In this document: in pieces, positions 35,264 to 45,147 of the stretch
How positions within the stretch are numbered: position 1 is the first letter of the stretch
Layout: every line of letters starts with the position of its first letter
Assembly: GCA_947370975.1 (NCBI GenBank)
Contig: CANBNG010000010.1
Coordinates: 83,198-147,197 of the forward strand
DNA from: Beijerinckiaceae bacterium
Lineage (GTDB): Bacteria; Pseudomonadota; Alphaproteobacteria; Rhizobiales; Beijerinckiaceae
Length of the DNA: 64,000 nt
Direction of reading: 5' to 3'
Notes under the pieces: generated by a model
What the model was told of the DNA's origin: nothing
Database searches by the model: none
The model's input: only the letters and a program-made list of their open reading frames with translations
Made by a program: the position numbers and the translations under genes

Positions 35264-37168
35264 TTAGGCCTCGATCTCCACGCGCACGCTCTTGCCTTCT
35301 TCTTCGGCGGCCCTGCGCAGGGCTTCCTGGGCCGCATCGACTTCGCGCTGGCGGTTCCACATGGCGCGGTAGACGCCGCCCAGCTCCAGCAATTCTTCAT
35401 GCCGACCGCGTTCGACGATCTCGCCCTTGTCGAGCACGAGGATCTCGTCAGCATTGATGATGGTGGACAGCCGATGCGCGATGACGAGCGTTGTGCGGCC
35501 CTGCGACACGCGATCGAGCGCCACCTGAATTTCGCGCTCGGTGAATGTGTCGAGTGCCGAGGTCGCCTCGTCGAGAATGAGGATCGGCGGGCTTTTCAGA
35601 ATCGTGCGGGCAATGGCCACGCGCTGCTTTTCGCCGCCCGACAATTTCAGGCCGCGCTCGCCCACCTGCGCCTTGTAGCCATTGGGCACACTCTTGATGA
35701 AATCGTCGATCTGCGCAGAGCGCGCAGCCTCTTCGACCTCGGCATCGGTCGCGTTCCAGCGGCCGTAGCGGATGTTGTAGCCAATCGTGTCGTTGAACAG
35801 CACCGTATCCTGCGGCACCATGCCAATGGCGTCGCGCAGCGAGGTTTGCGTGACCGATGCAATATCCTGCCCGTCAATCGTGATGCGGCCTTTCTGGGGC
35901 GCATAGAAGCGAAACAGCAGGCGCGAGAGCGTCGACTTGCCGGCGCCCGAGGGGCCAACGATGGCGAGCGTGCGGCCTGCCGGCACCACGAAGCTCACGC
36001 CCTTCAGGATCTGGCGGTTGGGATCATAGGCAAAATGCACGTCCTCGAAGGCAACCGCGGCGCGATCCACCTGCAGCGCAGGCGCATCCGGCTTGTCCTT
36101 GATTTCGGGATTCTGGCCCAGAATGTCGAACATCATCTCGATGTCGATGACCGCCTGTTTGATTTCGCGATAGACCATGCCCATGAAATTCAGCGGCTGG
36201 TAGAGCTGGATCATCATTGCGTTGATGAGCACGAAATCGCCAATCGTGTTCGTGCCGTTGCGAATGCCGTTGATGCACAGGATCATCACGACCATCAGGC
36301 CGATGGAGAAGATGAGCCCCTGCCCCGAGTTCAGCACGGCGAGCGAGACATAGCTCGACACGCTGTTGCGCTCGTAGCGCTCCATAGAGCGATCATAGCG
36401 CGCAGCTTCGCGCGCCTCGGCGCCGAAATATTTCACCGTCTCGTAGTTGAGCAACGAGTCGATGGCCTTCGTATTGGCGTCGGTATCGCTCTCGTTCATG
36501 TTGCGGCGGATGGAAATGCGCCAGTCGGTCGCAATCGTCGTGAATTTCAGATAGGCCGCGATCATCACGATCACGGTCAGGGCATAGCGCCAATCGAACT
36601 GGAAGAAGAAGACGCCGAGGATCAGCGCGAATTCCACCACAGTCGGCGCGCCGGTGAGCATGCTCATGCGCACGATCTGCTGGATGGCCTCGCGACCGCG
36701 CTCGAGCACGCGCGTCAGCCCGCCTGTCTTGCGCTCGAGATGAAAGCGCAGCGAGAGCTGATGCAGATGAACAAAAACTTCATTGGCAATGCGGCGCACC
36801 GCATTCATCGCGACCGCGGCAAAGAGCGCATCGCGCGCCTGCGTGAAGAATTGCATGGACACGCGTAACGCAGTGTAGACGACGGTGAGCGCTACCGGCC
36901 CCGCCAGAATGACGGGCAGCGGCAGATCGGTCTTGCCCTCCGTCAGCATGTCCGTTGCCCATTTGAACGAATAGGGCACGGCGATGGTGACAAATTTGGC
37001 GGCAAACAGCAGGGCCAGCGCGCCAAGCACGCGCGCCTTGAGATCACCCCGGTCGGAAGGCCAGATATAGGGCCACAGATGTTTCACGACGGTGGCGAGC
37101 GAGGCCTCGGCCTTGATCTTGTTCTGGGTGGAGGGCTGCGCCGAGTGCGATTTATGATGCGGGGTCAT
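35264..37168 (-). CDS. ABC transporter of the Atm1/HMT1 family (fused permease and ATPase)
   Basis: The protein has 634 residues. An N-terminal permease domain of six helices (to residue 340 or so) is followed by an ATPase with Walker A GPSGAGKST, Q-loop, signature LSGGEKQR, Walker B ILILDEATSALD and H-loop IAHRLST. The permease carries NSGQGLIFSIG and YNFMG-like segments usual in Atm1-type exporters, which export glutathione-linked or metal/sulfur compounds. The gene stands alone. Confidence 0.92.
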   Translation of the reverse strand: MTPHHKSHSAQPSTQNKIKAEASLATVVKHLWPYIWPSDRGDLKARVLGALALLFAAKFVTIAVPYSFKWATDMLTEGKTDLPLPVILAGPVALTVVYTALRVSMQFFTQARDALFAAVAMNAVRRIANEVFVHLHQLSLRFHLERKTGGLTRVLERGREAIQQIVRMSMLTGAPTVVEFALILGVFFFQFDWRYALTVIVMIAAYLKFTTIATDWRISIRRNMNESDTDANTKAIDSLLNYETVKYFGAEAREAARYDRSMERYERNSVSSYVSLAVLNSGQGLIFSIGLMVVMILCINGIRNGTNTIGDFVLINAMMIQLYQPLNFMGMVYREIKQAVIDIEMMFDILGQNPEIKDKPDAPALQVDRAAVAFEDVHFAYDPNRQILKGVSFVVPAGRTLAIVGPSGAGKSTLSRLLFRFYAPQKGRITIDGQDIASVTQTSLRDAIGMVPQDTVLFNDTIGYNIRYGRWNATDAEVEEAARSAQIDDFIKSVPNGYKAQVGERGLKLSGGEKQRVAIARTILKSPPILILDEATSALDTFTEREIQVALDRVSQGRTTLVIAHRLSTIINADEILVLDKGEIVERGRHEELLELGGVYRAMWNRQREVDAAQEALRRAAEEEGKSVRVEIEA

Positions 37169-37273
37169 GAGCTCTTTTGCCGGACTTGAAGCCCATCCCG
37201 GCGGATTCGCGCGGCGGACTCACAGACAGTCTGACTTATAGGGCAGAAAACACCACGCGTGCACCCTTACACG

Positions 37274-38392
37274 TCAGTTTGGCGTCCTGCCAGGCGGGGG
37301 AACCACCAGAATCTGCTTCGGATAGATCAATGCAGGGTTGCGGATCTGCCCATTATTGGCGGCATAGATCTGGGTGTAGCGCGTGCCGTCGCCCAGCATC
37401 CGCTGGCTGATCCGCCACAGGCTGTCGCCCCGCTGCACGGTAACGCTATGAACTTCGCTCACCACGGCATCGGGCCCGCCAGAGGGCGGCGTCACCACAG
37501 CCTCTGGGGTGGTCAGGGGTGTGGTGGTGGCGGCTGACTGCTGGCGGCGGCCCGGATAGTCGAAGGGCACTTCGGCCTGCGCGAGGAGCTTGCCGGCAGC
37601 GTCCACCTGATCGGCGCGCACCGCATAGGCTCCCGCGTTCAGGCCGCGCTCGATCTTGAGCGACCAGCGCCCCTCCTCGCCCGTCTGCACGCTCGCGACC
37701 ACCACGCCGTTGAGCGAGAGGCGGATGATGGAGCCCGGCGCACCGCTGCCGGTGGCATAGAAACCGCCAGCCTCATCCACTTCCACACTTCGGATGGCAA
37801 GCACCGGCACGGGCGCAGGCGTTCCGGGGGCCGGATTATTGGCTGCAGGCGCGCGGTCGGACAGAATACGGGTGGCAATGCCGGGCTCGGCCAGCGCAAC
37901 CACCACCTCGCCCTTGCCATCGGCGGGCACGGCGACGGCAACAGTCTGCGCCTGCGGAGACACAGGCTGTCCCTCGATCTGCAAGGTCAGGAGATGATCG
38001 CCGCGCGGCAGCACGGGCGGGACAATGGCGAACTGGCCATTCTCGTCGGCCTTCACCTGCGCAATCACCAGACCGTTGTTGAGAAGCCGCACAGAGGCCC
38101 CGGGCGACGCCCGACCCGCAATGACTGCTTCACCGGTTGGCTCGACGCGCACCAGATCGAATTTCGGCATGTTGGAGATGGACGCGCCGCCGGTGCGATC
38201 TCCCGACGCGCCCTTGAGCGCGAGCGTGGGCTCGGGCAAAGGCTGCGGGCTGGCAATCGTGCTCTGGGGCGCAGGAGCGCGCGAAAAGAATCGCGGGCTC
38301 TGTTCAAACACGCGCCAGGCCAGAAGCGCGATTGCGCCCACTGCAACTGCGGTGCTGACGCCAAAAAGCCAAGTCCTCGACAGACCGTACAT
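37274..38392 (-). CDS. Membrane-anchored LysM protein with Ig-like repeats
   Basis: The protein has 372 residues from the ATG at 38392; a GTG at 38458 would add 22 residues. One N-terminal membrane helix (TWLFGVSTAVAVGAIALLAW) is followed by a Pro/Ala-rich stretch, two Ig-like segments (VEPTGEAVIAGRASPGASV and VDEAGGFYATGSGAPGSII) and a C-terminal LysM domain beginning VQRGDSLWRISQRMLGDG. It probably binds peptidoglycan from the inner membrane. It is divergent from the LOG-family gene. Confidence 0.85.
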   Translation of the reverse strand: MYGLSRTWLFGVSTAVAVGAIALLAWRVFEQSPRFFSRAPAPQSTIASPQPLPEPTLALKGASGDRTGGASISNMPKFDLVRVEPTGEAVIAGRASPGASVRLLNNGLVIAQVKADENGQFAIVPPVLPRGDHLLTLQIEGQPVSPQAQTVAVAVPADGKGEVVVALAEPGIATRILSDRAPAANNPAPGTPAPVPVLAIRSVEVDEAGGFYATGSGAPGSIIRLSLNGVVVASVQTGEEGRWSLKIERGLNAGAYAVRADQVDAAGKLLAQAEVPFDYPGRRQQSAATTTPLTTPEAVVTPPSGGPDAVVSEVHSVTVQRGDSLWRISQRMLGDGTRYTQIYAANNGQIRNPALIYPKQILVVPPPGRTPN

Positions 38393-38496
38393 TTCGCTAC
38401 TCGCAACAAACTCTTCGGGGAAGTTTAGTCCGAGCTGACGACGAAAGCCAGTGGCCACGCCTTGACCCTGTCACAGAGGCTGGTGAAATTGAACAC

Positions 38497-39099
38497 ATGA
38501 CCCAGATTCGCAACATATGTGTTTATTGCGGCTCCGCTCCCGGCGCCGACCCACTTTTCCTCGAAGCAGCCTCGGCGCTCGGTCGCAGCCTTGCCGCCAA
38601 TGGCATAGGTCTGGTTTACGGCGGTGGCGACAATGGCCTGATGGGCGCTGTCGCCCGCGCCGTGCTTGAACATGGTGGCCGCGTTACGGGCATCATTCCG
38701 GGCTTTCTGCGCAAGCGCGAGAATATGCTTGAGGCGGCGCAGGAACTCATCATCGTGGACGACATGCACACGCGCAAGCGCATCATGTTCGAGCGCGCGG
38801 ATGCTTTCGTCGCCCTGCCCGGCGGCATTGGAACGCTGGAAGAACTTGTCGAGCAACTCACCTGGGTGCAGCTCGCCCAGCACACAAAGCCGGTGCTGAT
38901 TGCCGATATCGGCGGCTTCTGGAAGCCGCTGCTCTCGCTCGTTGCCCATATGCGCGAGCACGGTTTCATCCGCGAGCAATTTGAATTGCATTATCTCGTG
39001 TCGGAAAAGATCGGCGATATCGTGCCCATGCTGCGCAAGGCCGCTGAAATGGCCGAACGCAGCGGACATGAATCAACCATTATCGACGCGCGCCTTTAG
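38497..39099 (+). CDS. LOG-family phosphoribohydrolase
   Basis: This 200-residue protein has the PGGIGTLEEL motif and the upstream Arg/Lys region (MHTRKRIMFERADAFVALPGG) of the LOG/TIGR00730 family, with CVYCGSAPGADP at the N-terminus. These enzymes release the base from nucleoside 5'-monophosphates, including cytokinin precursors. Its last four bases overlap the end of the convergent cimA gene. Confidence 0.92.
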   Translation: MTQIRNICVYCGSAPGADPLFLEAASALGRSLAANGIGLVYGGGDNGLMGAVARAVLEHGGRVTGIIPGFLRKRENMLEAAQELIIVDDMHTRKRIMFERADAFVALPGGIGTLEELVEQLTWVQLAQHTKPVLIADIGGFWKPLLSLVAHMREHGFIREQFELHYLVSEKIGDIVPMLRKAAEMAERSGHESTIIDARL

Positions 39100-40685
39100 G
39101 CGCGCGCCTTCATCAGCTTGTAATTGATGGCATCGATCAGCGCCTGAAACGAGGCGTCGATAATATTGGCCGACACGCCAACGGTTGACCACCGCTGGCC
39201 TTCGCTGTCGCCAAATTCGATCAGCACGCGCGTCACTGCATCCGTGCCGCCCTGGAACACGCGCACGCGGTAATCGAGCAATTCCAGATCTTCAATAAAG
39301 CGCTGGTATTTGCCAAGATCCTTGCGCAGCGCCAGATCGAGCGCATTGACCGGGCCATTGCCCTCGGCAACCGAAATCATCGTCTCGCCATCGACGATGA
39401 CCTTGACCACCGCCTCCGACACGCTGACGAGCTCGCCGACCGCATTGTGGCGGCGCTCCATCACGACACGGAAACGCTCGACATCGAAATAATCGGGCAC
39501 TTCGCCGAGCATGCGGCGCGCAAGCAATTCAAAGGAAGCATCTGCCCCTTCATAGGCATAGCCCAGCGCTTCCTTCTCCTTCACCTCATCAAGCAGCCGC
39601 ATGACGCGCGGATCGTCCTTGGCAACCACAACGCCGAGGCGATCGAGTTCGGCCAGAATGTTCGACTTTCCGGCCTGATCGGAAACAAGCACCCGGCGGC
39701 GATTGCCCACGCTTTCCGGCGTTACATGCTCATACGTGCGCGGATCTTTCAGCACGGCAGAGGCATGAATGCCGGCCTTTGTCGCAAAGGCCGATGCGCC
39801 GACATAGGGTGCATGGCGATTGGGCGCGCGGTTGAGCAATTCATCAAGCGTGTGGCTCGCCTTGGTGAGGCTCGCCAATTGCGTCTCGCCGACGCCGATT
39901 TCAAACCGCTCGGCATAATCTGGCTTGAGCAGCAGGGTCGGAATGATGGTGACGAGATTGGCATTGCCGCACCGCTCGCCAAGGCCATTCAGCGTGCCCT
40001 GAATCTGGCGCGCGCCAGCCCGAATAGCGGCGAAGGAATTGGCCACGCCATTGCCCGTGTCGTCATGAGCATGAATGCCGAGATGGCTTCCCGGAATGGA
40101 CTTGGCGATCTCCCCGACAATGGCCTCGATTTCTTGCGGCAAGGTGCCGCCGTTCGTGTCGCAGAGCACGATCCAGCGCGCACCCGCATCGTAAGCGGTC
40201 CTGGCGCAGAGCAGCGCATAAGTGGGATTGGCCTTGTAGCCATCGAAGAAATGCTCGCAATCGAGGATCGCCTCGCGACCGGCTGCGCGCACATGGGCGA
40301 TGGACTCGGCAATGCCCTCGACATTTTCATCCAGCGTGCAGCCAAGCGCGACATGGACATGATAATCCCACGTCTTGGCGACGAAGGTGATCGTGTCGGC
40401 CTTGGCTTCCAGCAGAGCGGCGACGCCCGGATCGTTTGCAGCCGAGCGTCCGGCGCGTTTGGTCATGCCGAAGGCTGCAAACTTCGCCTTGATCGGCGGG
40501 CGCTTTGCGAAAAACTCGGTATCGAGCGGATTGGCGCCCGGATAGCCGCCTTCCACATAATCAATACCGAGCCCATCGAGCAGCGCCGCAATATGACGCT
40601 TGTCTTCAAGGGAAAAATCAACGCCCGTCGTCTGCGCGCCATCGCGCAACGTCGTGTCGAAAAGTGTGATCCGTTCGCGCGTCAT
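39096..40685 (-). CDS. cimA: Citramalate synthase
   Basis: This 529-residue protein has an HMGL-like catalytic barrel (LFDTTLRDGAQTTGVDFS, HAHDDTGNGVANS with metal-binding His) and a C-terminal LeuA allosteric domain. Length and sequence fit the CimA branch (TIGR00977) rather than LeuA. It condenses pyruvate and acetyl-CoA to citramalate for isoleucine synthesis. The ATG at 40685 overlaps the stop of the upstream acetyltransferase gene. Confidence 0.92.
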   Translation of the reverse strand: MTRERITLFDTTLRDGAQTTGVDFSLEDKRHIAALLDGLGIDYVEGGYPGANPLDTEFFAKRPPIKAKFAAFGMTKRAGRSAANDPGVAALLEAKADTITFVAKTWDYHVHVALGCTLDENVEGIAESIAHVRAAGREAILDCEHFFDGYKANPTYALLCARTAYDAGARWIVLCDTNGGTLPQEIEAIVGEIAKSIPGSHLGIHAHDDTGNGVANSFAAIRAGARQIQGTLNGLGERCGNANLVTIIPTLLLKPDYAERFEIGVGETQLASLTKASHTLDELLNRAPNRHAPYVGASAFATKAGIHASAVLKDPRTYEHVTPESVGNRRRVLVSDQAGKSNILAELDRLGVVVAKDDPRVMRLLDEVKEKEALGYAYEGADASFELLARRMLGEVPDYFDVERFRVVMERRHNAVGELVSVSEAVVKVIVDGETMISVAEGNGPVNALDLALRKDLGKYQRFIEDLELLDYRVRVFQGGTDAVTRVLIEFGDSEGQRWSTVGVSANIIDASFQALIDAINYKLMKARA

Positions 40686-41179
40686 TGCAGGGTTTCCGAG
40701 GCCGGTGCGGCAATCTGTTTCGTCATGGTTGTATTGGCGAGCCATTCATCAGCGATGACGCGCGTATTGCGGCTTTGGGCCACATAGCCACGCTTCTGGA
40801 AGAACGGTTCGGCAGTGTCGCTGGCGTCAACCGTGAGCTTCACGCCCCCGCGCGCCGTCGCGAGCCTCTCCAGCGCATCGCAGAGCAATGTCGCGACGCC
40901 ATTGCCGGTGGCCGAGGGCAGCACATAAAGAAAATCGATAGCCTCGACGCCAAGGAGCGCTGCAAAGCCGACAGGCTCGCCATCCATGGTGGCCACAAGC
41001 GTCAGGCGCGCAGCCAGACGCGCGGCAAAATCCACCTCGTCATCGACAAGGCAAGCCCATGCGCCACGCTGGTCGCTGGTGTAATCCTCACCCGTCAATT
41101 CATCGACCGCCGCCTTGAAGATGGCGGCGAGCGTGGGCGTGTCGGAGGGCAGAAACGGGCGCAGTGCGGGGGCGCTCAT
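40682..41179 (-). CDS. GNAT-family N-acetyltransferase
   Basis: This 165-residue protein has the GNAT fold, with FAALLGVEAIDFLYVLPSATGNGVATLL forming the acetyl-CoA binding beta-bulge region (a degenerate Q/RxxGxG/A). The start at 41179 (MSAPALRPF) suits the family; the 41248 extension is not needed. It lies between cysS and cimA, 31 bases after cysS and overlapping cimA, so the three genes are probably one transcript. The substrate is unknown. Confidence 0.86.
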   Translation of the reverse strand: MSAPALRPFLPSDTPTLAAIFKAAVDELTGEDYTSDQRGAWACLVDDEVDFAARLAARLTLVATMDGEPVGFAALLGVEAIDFLYVLPSATGNGVATLLCDALERLATARGGVKLTVDASDTAEPFFQKRGYVAQSRNTRVIADEWLANTTMTKQIAAPASETLQ

Positions 41180-41210
41180 GTGCGGGTTACTCCACGCGGA
41201 GTGGCAATAC

Positions 41211-42599
41211 TCATCGCAGCACATCCCAATGTGTGAAGAACTCGCCATTGGCGTCCTTGCCGTCGCGCAATTGCAGACCCATGCCGGTCAGCTCGTCACG
41301 GATGCGGTCGCTTTCGGCAAAGTCCTTCGCCTTGCGCGCGGCGATGCGGGCGTTGATGAGACGCTGCACATGCAGTTCATCAATATGGGCGGAGGGCGGA
41401 CGCCAGCCATTCCAGGCCGCCAGATCCTTCTGGAACAGGCCGAGCATATGCCCGCAGGAGGCCAGCCGCGTGCCGGCCAGCGCAACGCCTTCAAGCGCCT
41501 CGGTATAGAGACGCCGCAGGATGGTGATGGCCTCGGGCAGATTGAGATCGTCGCACAGCGCGGCCACGAATTCGGGCGGCGCCATGGCGGGCGATGCTGC
41601 AAATTGGGTTGCCAGCGGATACATGCGATCCAACTCACGCTTGCTTTCGCGCAGCGAGGCGAGGGTCCAGTCGATCGGCTGGCGATAATGGGTTTTCAGC
41701 ATGTTGAAGCGGATTGCCTCGCCCGGCCAGTCGCCCAGGCAATCGCGGATGGTGACGAAATTGCCGAGGCTCTTCGACATTTTCTCGCCTTCGACCTGCA
41801 GGAAACCGTTGTGCATCCAGACATTGGCCATGACCGAATGGCCAAAAGCGCAGCGCGATTGCGCGATTTCGTTTTCGTGATGAGGGAAGACGAGATCGAT
41901 GCCGCCGCCATGAATGTCGAAGGTCTCGCCCAGATGCTTCCAGCTCATCGCCGAACATTCGATATGCCAGCCCGGACGTCCACGGCCCCAGGGCGAGTCC
42001 CAGCCGGGCTCGGACTCCTTCGAGGGCTTCCAGAGAACGAAATCCATATCGTCGCGCTTGTAGGCGGCGACATCGACGCGCGCGCCCGCGATCATCTCGT
42101 CGAGCGGACGGCGCGAGAGGCCGCCATAATCGGCCATGGAGGGCACGGAAAACAGCACATGGCCTTCGGCCGCATAGGCGTGGCCGCCAGCAACCAGCTT
42201 GTCGATGATGGCAATCATCTCGGCAATATGTTCGGTGGCGCGTGGCTCGACATCTGGCGGCAGGCAGTTCAGCTCGGCGACATCCTCGTGGAAAACGGCT
42301 GCCGTCTCGTCCGTCAGCGCGCGGATGGAAATGCCACGCTCGGCGGCGCGCGCGTTGATCTTGTCATCGACGTCGGTGATGTTGCGGACATAGGTGACAT
42401 GTGCCTCGCCATAAAGCTGGCGCAGCAGGCGGTAGAGCACGTCGAAAATGATGATCGGGCGGGCATTGCCGATATGGGCGAGGTCATAGACCGTCGGCCC
42501 GCAGACATACATCCGCACCTTCGACCGATCGATCGGCACGAAATCTTCCCGTTGCCGCGTCAGCGTATTGTAGAGCCGCAAAGGCAGGTGCTGAGACAT
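41211..42599 (-). CDS. cysS: Cysteinyl-tRNA synthetase
   Basis: This 462-residue class I synthetase has the HIGN motif in DLAHIGNARP, KMSKS in GEKMSKSLGN, and the zinc-binding pattern around C28, WHIECSAMS and HENE typical of CysRS. Length is normal. It charges tRNA-Cys and heads the cysS-GNAT-cimA unit. Confidence 0.97.
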   Translation of the reverse strand: MSQHLPLRLYNTLTRQREDFVPIDRSKVRMYVCGPTVYDLAHIGNARPIIIFDVLYRLLRQLYGEAHVTYVRNITDVDDKINARAAERGISIRALTDETAAVFHEDVAELNCLPPDVEPRATEHIAEMIAIIDKLVAGGHAYAAEGHVLFSVPSMADYGGLSRRPLDEMIAGARVDVAAYKRDDMDFVLWKPSKESEPGWDSPWGRGRPGWHIECSAMSWKHLGETFDIHGGGIDLVFPHHENEIAQSRCAFGHSVMANVWMHNGFLQVEGEKMSKSLGNFVTIRDCLGDWPGEAIRFNMLKTHYRQPIDWTLASLRESKRELDRMYPLATQFAASPAMAPPEFVAALCDDLNLPEAITILRRLYTEALEGVALAGTRLASCGHMLGLFQKDLAAWNGWRPPSAHIDELHVQRLINARIAARKAKDFAESDRIRDELTGMGLQLRDGKDANGEFFTHWDVLR

Positions 42600-43005
42600 G
42601 AATTCCCCTTCAAGCCTGCTGGCCGGGGGCTCTGCTTCATCAAGAAGGTCTTGGGGGACAAGACAGCGCCAGCCAGCAGATGTGCTAGCTGATAATAATC
42701 CGGCAGATGGTGCAGGTCGTGCGCGTCATTTGAGCACCATGGGGCAGCCGGGCTGCCTCGTCAAGCGGGACCGGCGGGACATGCGATGCGAGCGCTCAGG
42801 AGCCGGAGCCCCTTCCTAATCTTCTTGCCAGAAAACGACCGGCACCAGCCCACCCGGACGCATGTAGCTGGCCCGCTGCCCCGGGGCAGCGTTTTGCACG
42901 GGCGATATTCCAAATATCGGGATGCAAGGACGCCACTCTCTTGTGGCGACGTAGCGGCATCGCTAAAGTGGACCGATTATTTTATTCGTTTCAGGGTTAC
43001 CCCAG
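42600..43005. other. 406-base gene-free region upstream of the first protease, with three hairpins
   Basis: I see no credible gene here. It holds a perfect 16-base palindrome (GCTGCCCCGGGGCAGC, 42875-42890) followed by GTTTT, an inverted repeat CGATATT-CCA-AATATCG (42903-42919) and CGCCAC/GTGGCG (42931-42948). The first may end a transcript; the others could be operator sites for the protease promoter. A copy of a 24-base repeat lies at 42748-42771. Confidence 0.65.
42748..42771 (+). repeat. 24-base direct repeat, left copy
   Basis: The sequence from CCGGGCTGCC to GTCAAGCGGGAC matches 45023-45046 at 22 of 24 positions. It resembles part of a REP-type hairpin. The two copies flank the first protease gene. 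Confidence 0.65.
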
Positions 43006-44850
43006 ATGCCAAATTCCGAATTCATCGACAGTGTTTACTACAAGGCACTCAGCTATGGCGGCTACAATATTGTCTCCAAGGCAACAGCCGGCTGGACAAA
43101 GGTCACTTTCGCATTCGGCGGAGCCGGAGATACAGACATAGACGGCGGCATTCCGTTGCGGACGGTAGACTGGACATCAAATCCGAAGGTCAATCCTGGT
43201 CCGTCCGGACAGATAAAATTAATGGACGGAGAGACAGTCTACCTTGGCGACCTGAAGGGCGCGCAAGCGGCCACGTTCGTCGCATTGCGCATGTGGGCCA
43301 ACGTCGCACAGGTTGGCGTCTATCAAACGACTCAAACCAAAGATGCCACGTTCAAATTCTATGAAACGACGCCTGCGTGGATTGTTAAATGGAGTAGGGA
43401 CCCAGGAGTCGCCGGTATGCTCGGGCTGACAACGGCTAACGGGACCGTGATACTCAACGATGGAACTGGCTGGAATACGCCCGGCGGGCTCTTGCCTGGG
43501 GCCCTCGCTTTTACTCCGATCCTTCATGAGGTCGGGCATCTCTTCGGACTTGCTCATCCATTTCTGGACAACAGCAGCGACAGCAAGGAAGTTTACTTTC
43601 CAGGCGCAGACGCGATGCGTGAACCCGGGATAAATGGCCTGGACCAGGGCGTGTTTACCGTGATGTCGTACTCCCCGGGGTACAATGCGCAGGGCGCAGC
43701 CGCAGGATTGGGCGCGTTCGACATAGCGGCCATCCAAGCGAAATATGGTGAGAACACGCTTTATCATACAGGCAACGACAGCTACGTGCTGCCAAGCGCG
43801 AATGGAGATGGTGTCGGCTGGATGTGCCTATGGGATGCCGGAGGTTCGGATACGATTCAAGTTGCAGATACGACGAGAAACGCGGTGGTCGATTTGCGCT
43901 CTGCAACGCTGCGCGAATCGGACGGTCAAGGAGCAGGCGGTTATATGTCGCGCGTCGACGGCGTTAACGGCGGATTTACGATTGCCAACGGCGCTGTGAT
44001 TGAAAACGCTATCGGAAGCAGAGGCAACGACCTGCTGCAAGGTAATGCCGGAAGCAACAAAATCAATGGTGGGCTTGGAAACGACACATTGATTGGCGGC
44101 AGCGGAGCGGACACATTAATTGGCGGTGACGGCGCCGACATATTTGTTTTCAAAAGTTCGTCCGACTTCCTTAATGAGCAGTTATCTCCCGCCGCGTTTA
44201 GGGTCGTGGACAAATATATAACGGACTTCAGGTTGGGCGTGGATAAAATCGATTTGAGGATGCAGGGAAAATTCGTAGGGGCAGCCAAATTCAGCGCCGC
44301 CTCTTCGCCCGAATTCAGATTCGATGCTGCAACAAAGAAACTGCAGGGAGACCTGAACGGCGACGGGCTAGCCGACATAGCGATCGTTCTTGATGGTGTA
44401 ACATCGCTTGCCCAATCTGATTTCATCGTACTCAATAAAACGCTCCGCGGTGACGCCGGTGACAATACTCTGATCGGCGGCGACGGTTACGACACGCTTT
44501 TTGGCGACAGAGGAGCGGACGTCCTGACGGGTGGATCCGGGGCGGATGTGTTTGTGTTTTCCAATTGGAATGAATTTAAAAACAGCATGTACATCAGAGA
44601 TCGCATCACTGATTTCGAAACCGGAATTGACAAGCTCGATTTCAGAAACTTCCGGGTGTGGACCGAGGTAGCTGAGTTCACATTCGTCGGAACCGACCTA
44701 CCCGTCACGAAGACGCGCGCGCCACAAATGATGTTTGATAGTGACTATGAATGGCTCCGCATCGATTACGATGGAGACAGCATTTTCGACGGCTATATAG
44801 TGCTCGATAATGTAAAATCCCTCACGAAGAACGATTTTATTTTCATATAA
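43006..44850 (+). CDS. Serralysin-like RTX metalloprotease 1 (two C-terminal modules)
   Basis: This 614-residue M10B-type protease has no Sec signal, as expected for type I secretion. The zinc site is HEVGHLFGLAHP (H174, E175, H178, H184) with a Met-turn VMSYSPGY (M220). RTX nonapeptides (GNDTLIGGSGADTLIGGDGAD) begin near residue 360. Two C-terminal modules follow, each with an EF-hand-like loop (DLNGDGLAD; DYDGDSIFD) and ending SDFIVL and NDFIFI. The final hydrophobic DFIFI fits a serralysin secretion signal. No secretion genes or inhibitor are adjacent. A terminator follows at 44910. Confidence 0.9.
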   Translation: MPNSEFIDSVYYKALSYGGYNIVSKATAGWTKVTFAFGGAGDTDIDGGIPLRTVDWTSNPKVNPGPSGQIKLMDGETVYLGDLKGAQAATFVALRMWANVAQVGVYQTTQTKDATFKFYETTPAWIVKWSRDPGVAGMLGLTTANGTVILNDGTGWNTPGGLLPGALAFTPILHEVGHLFGLAHPFLDNSSDSKEVYFPGADAMREPGINGLDQGVFTVMSYSPGYNAQGAAAGLGAFDIAAIQAKYGENTLYHTGNDSYVLPSANGDGVGWMCLWDAGGSDTIQVADTTRNAVVDLRSATLRESDGQGAGGYMSRVDGVNGGFTIANGAVIENAIGSRGNDLLQGNAGSNKINGGLGNDTLIGGSGADTLIGGDGADIFVFKSSSDFLNEQLSPAAFRVVDKYITDFRLGVDKIDLRMQGKFVGAAKFSAASSPEFRFDAATKKLQGDLNGDGLADIAIVLDGVTSLAQSDFIVLNKTLRGDAGDNTLIGGDGYDTLFGDRGADVLTGGSGADVFVFSNWNEFKNSMYIRDRITDFETGIDKLDFRNFRVWTEVAEFTFVGTDLPVTKTRAPQMMFDSDYEWLRIDYDGDSIFDGYIVLDNVKSLTKNDFIFI

Positions 44851-44909
44851 ATTTGGAACGCGTCCAAAAATTCATACAGGTAGCGTCTATCATTGCCCAT
44901 CCAAAGTGC

Positions 44910-44939
44910 GGACCGGCTCACTTGCTGAGCCGGTCCTTT
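44910..44939 (+). terminator. Intrinsic terminator after protease 1
   Basis: An 11-base perfect stem (GGACCGGCTCA / TGAGCCGGTCC) with loop CTTGC is followed by TTT. It lies 60 bases after the protease stop. Confidence 0.85.
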
Positions 44940-45022
44940 GGCGCGTTTGCTGCCGCCCAGCCATAGGTTTGGCGCGAGGCGTTTCCTTTTTACTGGCGGG
45001 CCCTCGGCCAGCCTCGCGCCAT

Positions 45023-45046
45023 CCGGGCTGCCCGGTCAAGCGGGAC
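45023..45046 (+). repeat. 24-base direct repeat, right copy
   Basis: Partner of 42748-42771 in the same orientation, 2,275 bases apart. It also forms a short imperfect hairpin (CTGCCCG-GTCAA-GCGGGAC). Confidence 0.65.
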
Positions 45047-45147
45047 GGAAAAGACCCGGCGCGCGGCCTGCGCTTTAAGACTCTCTTTAACCAATGCTGT
45101 CAGTTCTAGCAGCCGTTTCCGCCTTTGCTTAACCTTCAGGCTCGCTC

